Shown: in pieces, positions 1 to 11,385 of the stretch
How positions within the stretch are numbered: position 1 is the stretch's first letter
How the letters are laid out: each line of letters starts with the position of its first letter
Assembly (NCBI GenBank): GCA_037447655.1
Contig: JBBHKE010001781.1
Span: 150,652 to 172,931 of the forward strand
DNA from: Zygnema cylindricum
Taxonomy: Eukaryota; Streptophyta; Zygnematophyceae; Zygnematales; Zygnemataceae
Reading direction: 5' to 3'
DNA length: 22,280 bases
Translations under genes and position numbers: made by a program
Notes under the pieces: generated by a model
What the model was told of the DNA's origin: nothing
The model's database searches: none
Seen by the model: only the letters and a program-made list of their open reading frames with translations

Positions 1-277
1 TTGAATCAATTGGTAATAACAATCACGAATGTCAAACACATTAAATCCATTGTTAAGAACAATAGCGATTGTCAAAAACATTAAATCCATTGTTAACGAC
101 AATAGCGTTTGTCAATCACATTAAATCTATTGTTAAGAACAATAGCGATTGTCAAACACATTGAATCCATTGTTAAAAACAATCCCGAGTGTCAAACACA
201 TTCATTCCATTGGTAAGAACAATAACGATTATCAAACACATTCAATCCATTGGTAATAATTTTAACGATTGTCTAAT
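1..277. repeat. Satellite block in mirror (reversed, not complemented) orientation
   Basis: About seven 40-bp units containing AATAGCGATTGTCAAACACA and relatives. They match the main array's monomer only when read backwards letter by letter; the reverse complement does not match. For example, 41-80 read from 80 down to 41 equals 409-448 exactly, and 81-120 reversed equals 369-408 exactly, including private variants (GCAATTG, ACACTAAC). The mirror orientation runs from the window edge to about 277, where it switches abruptly to the normal orientation. Bases 212-277 are also mirror-type satellite but have no exact partner in the window. The block may continue to the left of the window. No coding potential is seen. 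Confidence 0.93.
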
Positions 278-488
278 TTACCTTACTTACACAAACTGTG
301 AGCCCTAACAAAAATTGTTACCTAAGTTACACAAACTGTTAGCGATAACAAGAATTGTTATCTAAATTACACTAACTGTTTGCGATAACAGCAATTGTTA
401 CCTAAATTACAAAAACTGTTAGCGATAACAAGAATTGTTACCTAAATTACACAAACTGTAAGCACTAACAATAATGGTTAACTAAGTT
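1..488. repeat. Perfect mirror repeat, arms 1-211 and 278-488
   Basis: Base n equals base 489-n for every n from 1 to 211, checked in ten-base blocks across the whole arm. The two arms flank a 66-bp spacer (212-277) that is not itself mirror-symmetric. The arms are mixed-sequence satellite, not homopurine/homopyrimidine, so the usual reason for noticing mirror repeats (H-DNA triplexes) does not apply. Neighbouring monomers in this array typically differ at several positions of 40, so a 211-bp exact match points to one recent copying event or a data artefact. The left arm is cut by the window edge, so its length is a minimum. Confidence 0.95.
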
Positions 489-1179
489 ACACAAACTGTT
501 AGCGATAACATAAATTGTTACCTAACTTACACCCATTGTAAGTGATAACAGGAATTGTTACCTAAATTTCACAAATAGTTAGCGATAACAAGAATTGTTT
601 CCTAAATTACACAAACAGTTAGCGATAACAAGATTTGTTATCTAAATTACACCAACAGTTTGCGCTAACACGAATTGTTTCCTAACTTACTGAAATTGTT
701 AGCGATAACATGAATTGTTATCTAACTTACACAAACTTTTAGTGCTTAGAAGAATGCTTACCTAACTTACACAAACTGTTAGCGATAACAAGATTTGTTA
801 CCTAAATTACACAAACTGTTAGCGATAGCAAGAATTGTTACCTAAATTACACAAACTGTTAGCGATAACAAGAATTGTAAGCTAAATTACACAAATTGTT
901 AGCAAAAACCAGAAATGTTAACTCAATTACACAAACTCTTTGCAAAATAGGAAATGTTACCAATATTACAGAAACAATTAGCGATAACAAAAAATGTTAT
1001 CTAAATTACACAAACAGTTAGCGATAACAAGAATTGTTACCTAAATTACACAAACTGTTAGCAATAACTGGATTTGTTATCTAAATTACACAAACTGTTT
1101 GTGCTAATAGGAATTGTTTCCTAAATTACACAAAGTGTTAGCGATAAGAGGAATTGTTATCTAACTTACACAAACTGTT

Positions 1180-1640
1180 TGCGCTAACATGAATTGTTAT
1201 CTAACTGACACAAAACGCTAACAATAATGGTTAACTAACTAACACAAACTGTTACCGATAACAGAAATTGTTACCTAACTTACACAAACTGTCAGCAATA
1301 ATAATAATCGTTACCTAAATTACACAAACGGTTATTGATAACAAGAATTTTAACCTAAATTATACAAATTGTTAGAGGTTACAAAAATTGTTACCTTAAT
1401 TACACAAACAGTTAGCGATAACAAGAATTAATATCTAATTTACACAAACTGTTTCTGCTAACAAGAATTGTTACCTAAATTTCACAAACTGTTAGCGATA
1501 ACATGATTTGTTACCTAAATTACACAAATAGTTAACGATAACAGGAATTGTTATCTTATTGACACAAACTGTTATCACTAACAATAATGGTTACCTAATT
1601 TATACAATCTGTTAACAGTAACAAATATTGTGACCTAAAT
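1180..1640 (+). repeat. Segmental duplication within the array, partner about 3850-4270
   Basis: Rare variants recur in the same order in both segments: GTTAGAGGT (1371 and 4000), GTTAACAGTAAC/GTTAACGGTAAC (1611 and 4240) and TTATCACTAACAATAATGG. The offset is a constant 2629 bp for the two markers measured. At the left edge the offset is about 40 bp larger, indicating gain or loss of one monomer. This shows unequal exchange or amplification of multi-monomer blocks. Confidence 0.75.
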
Positions 1641-1952
1641 TACACAAATTGTTAGCAATAACAAGATTTGTTACCTAAATTACACAAACTGTTAGCGATA
1701 ACAAGAATTTTTACCTTAAAAATTACACCAACTGTTAGCGATAACAAGAATTGTTACCTTAATTACACAAACAGTTGGCGATAACAATAACTGTAACCTA
1801 AATTACAGAGACACTTAGCAATAACAAGAATTGTAACCTTAATTATACAAAGTGTTAGCGATAACAAGAATTGTAGCCTAAATTACACAAACAATAGCGA
1901 TAAAAAGAATTGTTATCTAAATTACAGTAACTGTTAGCGATAACAAGAATTG

Positions 1953-2152
1953 TAACCAAAATTACACAAATTGTTAGCGATAACAAGAATTGTTGCCTAA
2001 ATTACACAAACAGGTAGCGATCACAGGAATTGTTACCTAAGTTACAGAAATTGTTAGCGATAACAAAAATGGTAACCAAAATTACACAAATTGTTAGCGA
2101 TAACAAGAATTGTTGCCTAAATTACACAAACAGTTAGCAATAACAGAAATTG
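1953..2152 (+). repeat. Local duplication of a three-monomer block (120-bp period)
   Basis: The variant AACCAAAATTACACAAATTG, followed by a GTTGCC-type monomer, occurs at 1953 and again at 2073, exactly 120 bp apart. This is a short-range higher-order unit of three monomers. Confidence 0.6.
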
Positions 2153-2469
2153 TTACCTAAGTTACACAAACTGTTAGCGATAACAAGAATTGTTACCTAA
2201 CTTACACAAACTGTCAGCGCTAACAAGAATTGTAAACTAAATTACAGAAACTATTAGCAATAATAGGAATTGTTACCTAAATTACAGAATAAGTTAGCGA
2301 TAGCAAGATTTGAAACCTAAATTACACAAATTGTTAGCGATAACAAGAATTGTTACCTAAATAACACAAACTGTTAGCGATAACAAGAATTGTTACCTAA
2401 ATTATAGAAATTGTTAGCGATAACAGGAATTGTTTCCTAACTTACTGAAATTGTTAGCGCTAACAAGAA

Positions 2470-3700
2470 TTATAACCTAAATTACACAAACAGTTAGCAA
2501 TAACAAGAATTATTACCTAAATTACACAAACAATTAGCGATAACAAGAATTGTTACCTAAATTAATTGTAACTTAATTACACAAACTGTTAGCGCTAACA
2601 AGAATGGTTACCTAACTTACACAAACTATTAGCGATAACAATAATTGTTCCCTAAATTACACAAATTGTTAGCAATAACAGGAATTGTGACCTAACTTAC
2701 ACAAACTATTAGCGATAACTGTAATTGTTACCTAAATTACACAAACAGTTTGCGATAACAGGAATTGTTACTTAACTTACACAACTGTTAGCGATAACAA
2801 GAATTGTTACCTAAATTACACAAACTGTTAGCGATAACAGGAATTGTTATCTTAATTACACAAACTGTTTGCGATAACAGGAATTGTTACCTAACTTACA
2901 CAAATTGTTAGCGATAACAGGAATTTTCACCTAAGTTACACAAACAGTTAGAGATAACAAGAATTGTTTCCTAAATTACACAAACATTTAGCGATAACAA
3001 AAATTGTTACCTAAATTTCACAAACTGCTGGTGCTAACAATAATGGTTACCTATATTACACAAACAATTAGCGTTAACAAGAATTGTTACCTAAATTACA
3101 CAAACTGTTTGCGCTAACATGATTTGTTACCTAAATTACACAAACTGTTAGCGATAACAAGAATTGTTACCTAAATTATCTTACACAAACTGATAGCCTT
3201 AACAAAAACGGTTACCTAAGTTACACAAACTGTTAGCGATAACAAGAATTATAACCTAAATTACACAAACAGTTAGCAATAACAAGAATTGTTACCTAAA
3301 TTACACAAACAATTAGCGATAACAAGATTGTTACCTAAATTATTTGTAACTTAATTACACAAACTGTTAGCGATAACAGGATTTGTTTTACTAACTTACA
3401 CAAACTGTTAGCGCTAACAAGAATGGTTACCTAACTTACACAAACTATTAGCGATAACAATAATTGTTCCCTAAATTACACAAATTGTTAGCAATAACAG
3501 GAATTGTGACCTAACTTACACAAACTATTAACGATAACAGTAATTTTCACCTAAATTACACAAACAGTTTGCGATAACAGGAATTGTTACTTAACTTACA
3601 CAACTGTTAGCGATAACAAGAATTGTTACCTAAATTACACAAACTGTTAGCGATAACAGGAATTGTTATCTTAATTACACAAACTGTTAGCGATAACTGG
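2470..3700 (+). repeat. Segmental duplication pair, about 2470-2870 and 3250-3700
   Basis: Both halves share an unusual truncated junction, TAATTGTAACTTAATTACAC at about 2562 and TATTTGTAACTTAATTACAC at about 3340. A run of matching variants follows, including GTTCCC, ATTGTGACC, and the short monomer ACTTAACTTACACAACTG at about 2769 and 3589. The offset is about 780 bp at the left end and about 820 bp at the right end, because the second copy carries one extra monomer (GGATTTGTTTTACT). Confidence 0.75.
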
Positions 3701-4344
3701 ATTTGTTATCTAAATTACACAAACTGTTTGCGCTAACAGGAATTGTTACCTAAATTACACAAACTGTTAGCGATAACAAGAATTGTTACGTAAATTATAC
3801 ATACAGTTAGCGATAACAAGAATTGTTATTTAACTTACACAAACTTTTTGAGCTAACATGAATTGTTATCTAACTTACACAAAGCGCTAACAATAATGGT
3901 TACCTAACTTACACAAACTGTCAGCGCTAACAGGAATTTTTACCTTAGTTACAAAAACTGTTAGCAATAACAAGAATTTTAACCTAAATTATACAAATTG
4001 TTAGAGGTAACAAAAATTGTGACCTAAATTACACAAACAGTTAGCGATAACAAGAATTGTTATCTAAATTACACAAATTGTTTGTGCTAACAAGAATTGT
4101 TACCTAAATTACACAAACAGTTAGCGATAACATGAATTGTTACCTAAATTACACAAATAGTTAACAATATGAGGAATTGTTATCTAACTTACACAAACTG
4201 TTATCACTAACAATAATGGTTACCTAATTTATACAAACTGTTAACGGTAACAAATATTGTGACCTAAATTACACAAACTGTTAGCGATAACAAGAATTTT
4301 TGCCTAAATTACACAAATAGTTAGCGATAACAGGAATTGTTAAC

Positions 4345-5990
4345 TAAGTTACACAAACTGTTAGCGATAACAAGAATTGTAACCAATATTATACAAATTG
4401 TTAGCGATAACAAGAATTATTGCCTAGATTACACAAACAGTTAGCGATAACAAGAATGTTACCTAAGTTACACAAATTGTTAGCGATAACAAGAATTGTT
4501 ACCTAACTTACACAAACTGTCAGCTGCTAACAAGAATTTTTACCTAACTTACACAAACTGTTAGCGATAACAAAGTTTGTCACCTAAATTACACAAAGTG
4601 TTAGCAATAACAGGAATTGTTACCTAAATAACACAAACATTTAGCGATAACAAGAATTGTAAGCTAAATTACACAAACTGTTAGCGATAATAGGAATTGT
4701 TACCTAAAATACACAAACAGTTAGCGATAACAAGAATTGTTACCTAACTTACACAAACTATTAGCGATAACAAGAATGGTTACCTAAATTACACAAACTG
4801 TTAGCGATAACAAGAATTGTTACCTAAATTACACAAACTGTTAGCGATAACAAGAATTGTAACCTAAATTACACGAATTGTTAGTGATAACAAGAATTGT
4901 TACCTATATTACACAAATTGTTAGCGATAACAAGAATTGTTACCTAAAATACACAATCATTTATCGATAACATGAAGTGTTATCTAAATTACACAAACAG
5001 TTTGCGCTAACAGGTTTTTGTTTCCTCAAATACACAAATTATTTATCGATAACATGAAGTGTTATCTAAATTACACAAACAGTTTGCGCTAACAGGTTTT
5101 GTTTCCTCAAATAACACAAACAATTAGCGATAACAAGAATTGTCACCTAAATTACACAAACAATTCGCGATAATCAGAATTTTAACCTAAATCAAACAAA
5201 CTTTAGCGATAACAATAATTGTTACCTAAATTACACAAATTGTTAGCGATAACAAGAATTGTTTCCTAAAATACACAAACATTTATCGATAACAAGAAAT
5301 GTTATCCAACTTACACAAACAGTTAGCCCTAAAAATAATGGTTACCTTACTTACACAAACTATTAGCAATAAAAGGAATTGTTACCTAACTTACAAAAAA
5401 CTGTTAGCGATAACAAGAATTGTTACCTAAGATTACACAAATTGTTAGCGATAATAGGAATTGTTGGCTAAATTACACAAATAGTTAGCAATAACAAGAC
5501 TTGTTACCTACACAAAGTATTAGCGATAACAGGAATTGTTATCTAAATAACACAAACAGTTTGCGCTAACAGGTTTCGTTTCCTCAAATAACACAAACAA
5601 GTTAGCGATAACAAGAATTGTTACCTAAGTTACACAAACTGTTAGCGATAACAAGAATTGTAACCAATATTATACAAATTGTTAGCGATAACAAGAATTA
5701 TTGCCTAGATTACACAAACAGTTAGCGATAACAAGAATTGTTACCTAAGTTACACAAATTGTTAGCGATAACAAGAATTGTTACCTAACTTACACAAACT
5801 GTCAGCTGCTAACAAGAATTTTTACCTAACTTACACAAACTGTTAGCGATAACAAAGTTTTTCACCTAAATTACACAAACTGTTAGCAATAACAGGAATA
5901 GTTACCTAAATAACACAAACAGTTAGCGATAAAAAGAATTGTAACCTAAATTACACAAACTGCTAGCAATAATAGGAATTGTTACCTAAA
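4345..5990 (+). repeat. Segmental duplication pair, about 4345-4710 and 5626-5990
   Basis: Shared diagnostic variants are AACCAATATTATAC (4381 and 5662), CAGCTGCTAACAAG (4521 and 5803; a 41-bp monomer with an inserted base) and GATAACAAAGTTT. The offset is 1281-1282 bp, and the one-base change is explained by a missing T in the left copy (AAGAATGTTACC against AAGAATTGTTACC). About nine monomers are nearly identical, which suggests relatively recent duplication. Confidence 0.78.
4961..5124 (+). repeat. Tandem duplication of a variant dimer (82-bp step)
   Basis: Two adjacent, almost identical two-monomer blocks. Each begins with TTATCGATAACATGAAGTG (4961 and 5043) and continues through TTTGCGCTAACAGG and TTTCCTCAAAT. 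The 82-bp rather than 80-bp step comes from an extra T in the T-run and an extra base near the junction. TTATCGATAA is a perfect palindrome here. Confidence 0.8.
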
Positions 5991-6589
5991 TTACACAATT
6001 AGTTAGCTATAACAAGAATTGAAACCTAAATAACACAAACTGTTAGCGATAACAAGAAGTGTTATCTAAATTACACAAACTGTTAGCGATAACAAGAATT
6101 ATAACCTAAATTACACAAATTGTTAGCGATAACAAGAATTGTAACCTAAATTACAAAAACAGTTGGCGATAACAAGAATTGTTATCTATATTATACAAAC
6201 TGTTTGCGGTAACAGAAGTTGTTACCTAACTTACGCAAACTGTTAGTGATAACACGAATTGTCACCTAAATTACAGAAACAGTTAGCGATAACACGAACT
6301 GTTTTCTAACTAACACAAACTATTAGCGATAACAAGAATTGTTACCTAAATTACACAAACTGTTAGCAATAACAGGAATTATTATCTAAATTAAACAAAT
6401 TGTTTGCGCTAACACGAAATTTTACTTAATTTAAACAAACTGTTAGCGCTAACAATAATGGTAACCTAACTTACACAAACTGTTAGCGATAACAGGAATG
6501 GTTACTTTACTTACACAAATTGATTGCGCTTACAGGAACTGTTAGTTAACTTATGCAAATTGTTAGCCATTACTAGAATTGTCATCTAT

Positions 6590-6845
6590 CTTACACAAGC
6601 GGTAGCCCTAACAAAGCGGTTACCTAAGTTACACAAACATTAGCGATAACAAGAATTGTAACCTAAACTACAAACGTTAGCGATGCCAAATTATTATCTA
6701 AATTACTGATTGCTCTTTCGAGGTATTTACCTATACATAGGTGTTAGCCATTGCTGGATGTCTTACTACGAGCGGTTAGCTGTAACAAAATGTTACCTAT
6801 TACGCAACCTTGTTGCGATATGAGGTGTTATCTTACTTACACAAA
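6590..6845 (+). repeat. Decayed satellite patch 1
   Basis: The 40-bp register is lost and monomers are shortened and scrambled. Scraps such as GGTGTTAGCCATTG, AGCGGTTAGCTGTAAC and TTGTTGCGATATGAGG are recognisable, with non-satellite pieces between them (around 6705-6730). Ordinary monomers resume at about 6835. There is no ORF and no recognisable gene. It may be an old array edge, or a low-quality consensus region. Confidence 0.7.
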
Positions 6846-7544
6846 CTGTTAGGGCTAACAATAATGGTTACCTAACTTACACAAACTCCTCGCAATAACA
6901 GGAACTGTAACCTAACTTACACAAACTGTTACCGCTAATAGAAATTTTTACCTAACTTACACAAACTCTTAGCGATTACAATTTTTTTTAACCTAAATTA
7001 CACAAAATGTTAGCAATAACAGGAATAGTTACCTAAATTACACAAACAATTAGCGATAACGAGAATTGTTACCAAAGTTACACAAACTGTTAGCGAAAAT
7101 AGGAATTGTTACCTAAATTATACAAACAGTTAGCGATAACAAAAATTGTTACCTAAATTACACAAATAGTTAGCAATAACAGGAATAATTTTCTAACGTA
7201 CACAAACTGTTAGCGCTAACAATAATGGTTACCTAACTTACACAAACTGTTAGCGATAAAAGAATTTTAACCGAAATTACACAAATTCTTAGCGATAACA
7301 AGAATTGTTACCTAAATTAAACAAATTGTTAGCGATAACAATAATTGTTTCCTTAATTACATAAACATTTAGCGATAACAAAAATTGTTACCTAAATTAC
7401 ACAAACAGTTAACGATAACAAGAACTGTAACCTAAATTATATAAACTGTTAGCGATAGAAGGAAGTATTATCGAAATTACACAAACTGTTAGCGATAACA
7501 AAAATTGTAACCTAAATTACACAAATTGTTAGGGATAACAATAA

Positions 7545-7960
7545 TTGTTCTTTATTACCTACACGGATTCGCGATAGCAGAATTATTTTCTAAATTACAC
7601 AAATAGTTGAATATGAAATTATTACCTTAATTCACAAATTGTTAGCGATAAAAGAATTGTTACCTAAATAACCGAGCGGTGTAGATAAAAGTATTATAAA
7701 ATTAAGATGCTTGAGGACAAATTGCACCAGGCAATTGGCGATGGCAGGGAATTACACAAACAATTGCGATATAAAATTGACCTAAATTGCAACAATTCGC
7801 AATAAAATTATTACAACTAAAACTCTCGCGATACAAGAGTATTACCTAATCCTAAATAAAATAAAAAGTGTACCTAAATTACACAAGCGTGGCGATAGCC
7901 AGGGTTATAGCCTTAATTACTGAAAGCCCGATATAAAAGTAACCTAAATTACACAAACAG
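7545..7960 (+). repeat. Decayed satellite patch 2
   Basis: Monomers are truncated and rearranged, for example ACACGGATTCGCGATAGCAG, ACCGAGCGGTGTAGATAAAA and ATTGCGATATAAAATTGACC. A stretch of about 55 bp around 7700-7755 (containing GATGCTTGAGGACAAATTGC) does not resemble the satellite. Regular 40-bp monomers resume at about 7950. No coding or RNA feature is seen. Confidence 0.7.
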
Positions 7961-8479
7961 TTAGCTATAACGAGTATTCTAACCTAAATTACACAAACTG
8001 TTAGCGATAACAAGAATTGTTACCTAAATTACACAAAGAGTTAGCAATAACAAGTATTGTAACCTAAATTACACAAACTGTTAGCTATAATGAGTATTCT
8101 AACCTAAATTACACTAACAATTAGCAATAAAAAGAATTGTTACCTAATTTACACAAACAATTAGAGATAACAAGAATTGTTTAATCAAATACACAAACAA
8201 TTAGCGATACCAAGAATTATCACATAAATTACAGAAACAATTCGCGATAATTTGAATTTTTACCTAAATCAAACAAACTTTAGCGATAACAATAATTGTT
8301 ACCTAAATAACACAAATTGTAAGCGATAACATGAATTTTTTCCTAAATTACACAAACAGTTAACGATAACAATTATTGTTGCCTAACTTACACAAACTGT
8401 TAGCGATAACACGAATTGTTACTTAAATTACACAAACTGTTAGCGATAACAAGAATTGTTACCTATATTACACAAACTG

Positions 8480-10980
8480 TTAGTGATAACAAGAATTGTC
8501 ACCTAAAATACACAAACATTTATCGATAACAGGAAGTGTTATCTAAATTACACAAACAGTTTGCGCTAACAGGTTTTGTTTCCTCAAATACACAAACAAT
8601 TAGCGATAACAAGAATTGTCACCTAAATTACACAAACAATTCGCGATAATCAGAATTTTAACATAAATCAAACAAACTTTAGCGATAACAATAATTGTTA
8701 CCTAAATTACACAAATTGTTAGCGATAACAAGATTTGTTTCCTAAAATACACAAACATTTATCGATAACAAGAAATGTTATCTAACTTACACAAACAGTT
8801 AGCGCTAAAAATAATGGTTACCAAATTTACACAAACTATTAGCGATAAAAGGAATTGTTACTCAACTTACAAAAACTGTGAGCGATAACAAGAATTGTAA
8901 CCTAAATTACACGAATTGTTAGTGATAACAAGAATTGTTACCTAAATTACACAAATTGTTAGCGATAACAAAAATTGTCACCTTAAATACACAAACATTT
9001 ATCGATAACAGGAAGTGTTATCTAAATAACACAAACAGTTTGCGCTAACAGGTTTCGTTTCCTCAAATACACAAACAATTAGCGATAACAAGAATTGTCA
9101 CCTAAATTACACAAACAATTCGCGATAATAAGAATTTTTACCTAAATCAAACAAACTTTAGCGATAACAAGAATTCTTACCTAAATTACACAAATTGTTA
9201 GCGATAACAATAATTGTTTCCTAAAATACACAAACATTTATCGATAACAGGAAGTGTTATCTAACTTACACAAACAGTTAGCCCTAAAAATAATGGTTAC
9301 CTAACTTACACAAACTATTAGCAATAAAAGGAATTGTTACCTAACTTACAAAAAATGTTAGTGATAACAAGAATTGTTACCTAGATTACACAAATTGTTA
9401 GCGATAATAGGAATTTTTGACTAAATTACACAAACAGTTAGCAATAACAAGACTTGTTACCTACACAAAGTGTTAGCGATAACAAGAATTGTTTCCTAAA
9501 GTACACAAACAGTTAGCGATAAGAGGAATTGTTATCTAACTTACACAAACAGTTAGCGCTAAAAATAATGGTTACCTAACTTTCACAAACTATTAGCGAT
9601 AACAGGAATTGTTACCTAACTTAAAAAAAAACTGTTAGTGATAACAAGAATTGTTACCTAGATTACACAAATTGTTAGCGATAACAAGAATTGTTACCTA
9701 AATTACACAAATTGTTTGCGATAACAATAATTGTTACCTAAAATACACAATCATTTAATGATAACAGGAAGTGTTATCTAAATTACACAAACAGTTTGCG
9801 CTAACAGGTTTTGTTATCTAAGTTACACAAACAGTTAGCGCTAACAAGAATTGTTTCCTCAAATACACAAACAGTTAGCGATAACAAGAATTGTCACCTA
9901 AATTACACAAACAATTTGCGATAATAAGAATTTTTACCTAAATCAAACAAACTTTAGCGATAACAAGAATTGTTACATAAATTACACAAATTGTTAGCGA
10001 TAACAAGAATTGTTTCCTAAATTACACAAACAGTTAGCGATAACATGAAGTGTTTCCTAAATTACACAAACTGTTAGGGATAGCAAGAATTGTCACCTAA
10101 ATTACACAATCTGTTAGCGATAACAAGAGTTGTCACCTTAAATACACAAACATTTATCGATAACAGGAAATGTTATCTAATTTACATAAACAGTTAGCGC
10201 TAAAAATAATGGTTACCTAACTTTCACAAACTATTAGCGATAACAGGAATTGTTACCTAACTTCAAAAAAATTGTTAGCGATAACAAGAATTGTTACCTA
10301 GATTACACAAATTGTTAGCGATATCAAGAATTGTTACCTAAATTACACAAATTGTTAGCGATAACAAGAATTGTTACCTAAAATACACAATCATTTATCG
10401 ATAACAAGAAGTGTTATCTAAATTACACAAACATTTTGCGCTAACAGGTTTTGTTGTCTAACTTACACAAAAAGTTAGCGCTAACAAGAATTGTTTTCCT
10501 CAAATACACAAACAATTAGCGATAACAATAAATGTAACCTAAATTACACAAACAATTCGCGATAATAAGTATTTTTACCTAAATCAAACAAACTTTAGCG
10601 ATAACAAGAATTGTTACCTAAATTACACAAATTGTTAGCGATAACAAGAATTGTTTCCTAAATTACACAAACAGTTAGCGATAACAAGAATTGTTTCCTA
10701 AATTACACAGAATGTTAACGATAACAATAATTGTTATCTAACTTAAAAAAAATTGTTAGCGATAACAAGAATTGTTACGTAAATTACACAAACTGTTAGC
10801 TATAACAAGAATTGTCACCTAAAATACACAAACATTTAGCGATAACAGGAAGTGTTATCTAACTTACACAAACAGTTAGCGCTAAAAATAATGGTTACCT
10901 AACTTACACTAACTATTAGCGATAACAAGTATTGTCACCTAGATTACACAAATTGTTAGCGATAACAAAAATTGTTGACT
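8480..10980 (+). repeat. Higher-order repeat zone with shortened marker monomers
   Basis: An ordered series of variants recurs: TTTATCGATAAC, then TTTGCGCTAACAGG, TTTCCTCAAAT, CAATTCGCGATAAT, a monomer about 2 bp short containing ATCAAACAAACTTTAGCG, then AATTGTTAGCG. The short marker lies at 8268, 8667, 9146, 9942 and 10583, with relatives at 5191 and 19080. Spacings of about 399, 479, 796 and 641 bp are near multiples of 40, so the unit length varies (about 10, 12, 20 and 16 monomers). Confidence 0.75.
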
Positions 10981-11380
10981 TAATTACACAAACAGTTAGC
11001 AATAACAAGAAGTGTTAGCGATAACACGATTTTTTTCCTAAAGTACACAAACAGTTAGCGATAAGAGGAATTGTTATCTAACTAACACAAACTGTAAGCG
11101 CTAACAATAATTGTTACCTAACTTACACAAACTGTTAGCGATAACACGAATTGTTACTTCAATTACACAAACAGTTAGCGATAACCAAAATTGTTACCTA
11201 AATTACACAAACTGTTAGCGATAACAAGAATTGTCACCTAAAATACACAAACATTTAGTGATAATAAGAATTGTCACCTTAAATACACAAACATTTGTCG
11301 ATAACAGGAAATGTTATCGAACTTACACAAACATTTAGCGCTAAAAATAATGGTTACCTAACTTACACAAACTATTAGCG

Positions 11381-11385
11381 ATAAC
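11381..11385. repeat. Target site duplication, left copy (ATAAC)
   Basis: ATAAC lies immediately before the TGTTG terminus of the element and is repeated at 17467-17471 directly after the CAACA terminus. Five bp is the usual duplication for copia-type integrases. It falls in the AGCGATAAC core of a satellite monomer. Confidence 0.95.

Larger units (their letters stand above)
278..11385 (+). repeat. 40-bp satellite array, left part (about 278 monomers)
   Basis: Head-to-tail 40-bp monomers; 4801-4840 is a consensus-like copy. Key words are TTACACAAACTG, TTAGCGATAACA, AGAATTGTTACC. Consensus GC is about 30%, with one CpG (in GCGA) per monomer and more A than T on the plus strand. Recurrent variant classes include GCGCTAACAATAATGG, TTTGCGCTAACAGG and TTTATCGATAACA. 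Their non-random order produces higher-order repeats. The frequent TAA, TTA and TAG trinucleotides leave no meaningful reading frame. All monomers from 278 onward share one orientation. Centromeric or pericentromeric satellite is a reasonable guess from size and homogeneity, but no sequence feature proves it. Apart from the decayed patches listed separately, nothing else is seen in this stretch. Confidence 0.97.

Noticed and set aside
1-488. Ordinary inverted repeat or array orientation flip at the left edge
   Set aside because: The reverse complement of 1-277 does not match the monomer; only plain letter reversal does, and that match is exact over 211 bp.
1-488. H-DNA (triplex) forming mirror repeat
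   Set aside because: Triplex mirror repeats need homopurine/homopyrimidine tracts; these arms are mixed sequence.
278-11385. CRISPR array
   Set aside because: Period is a uniform 40 bp with no distinction between conserved repeats and unique spacers; every part of the unit is repeated. The setting is clearly eukaryotic, with a copia element.
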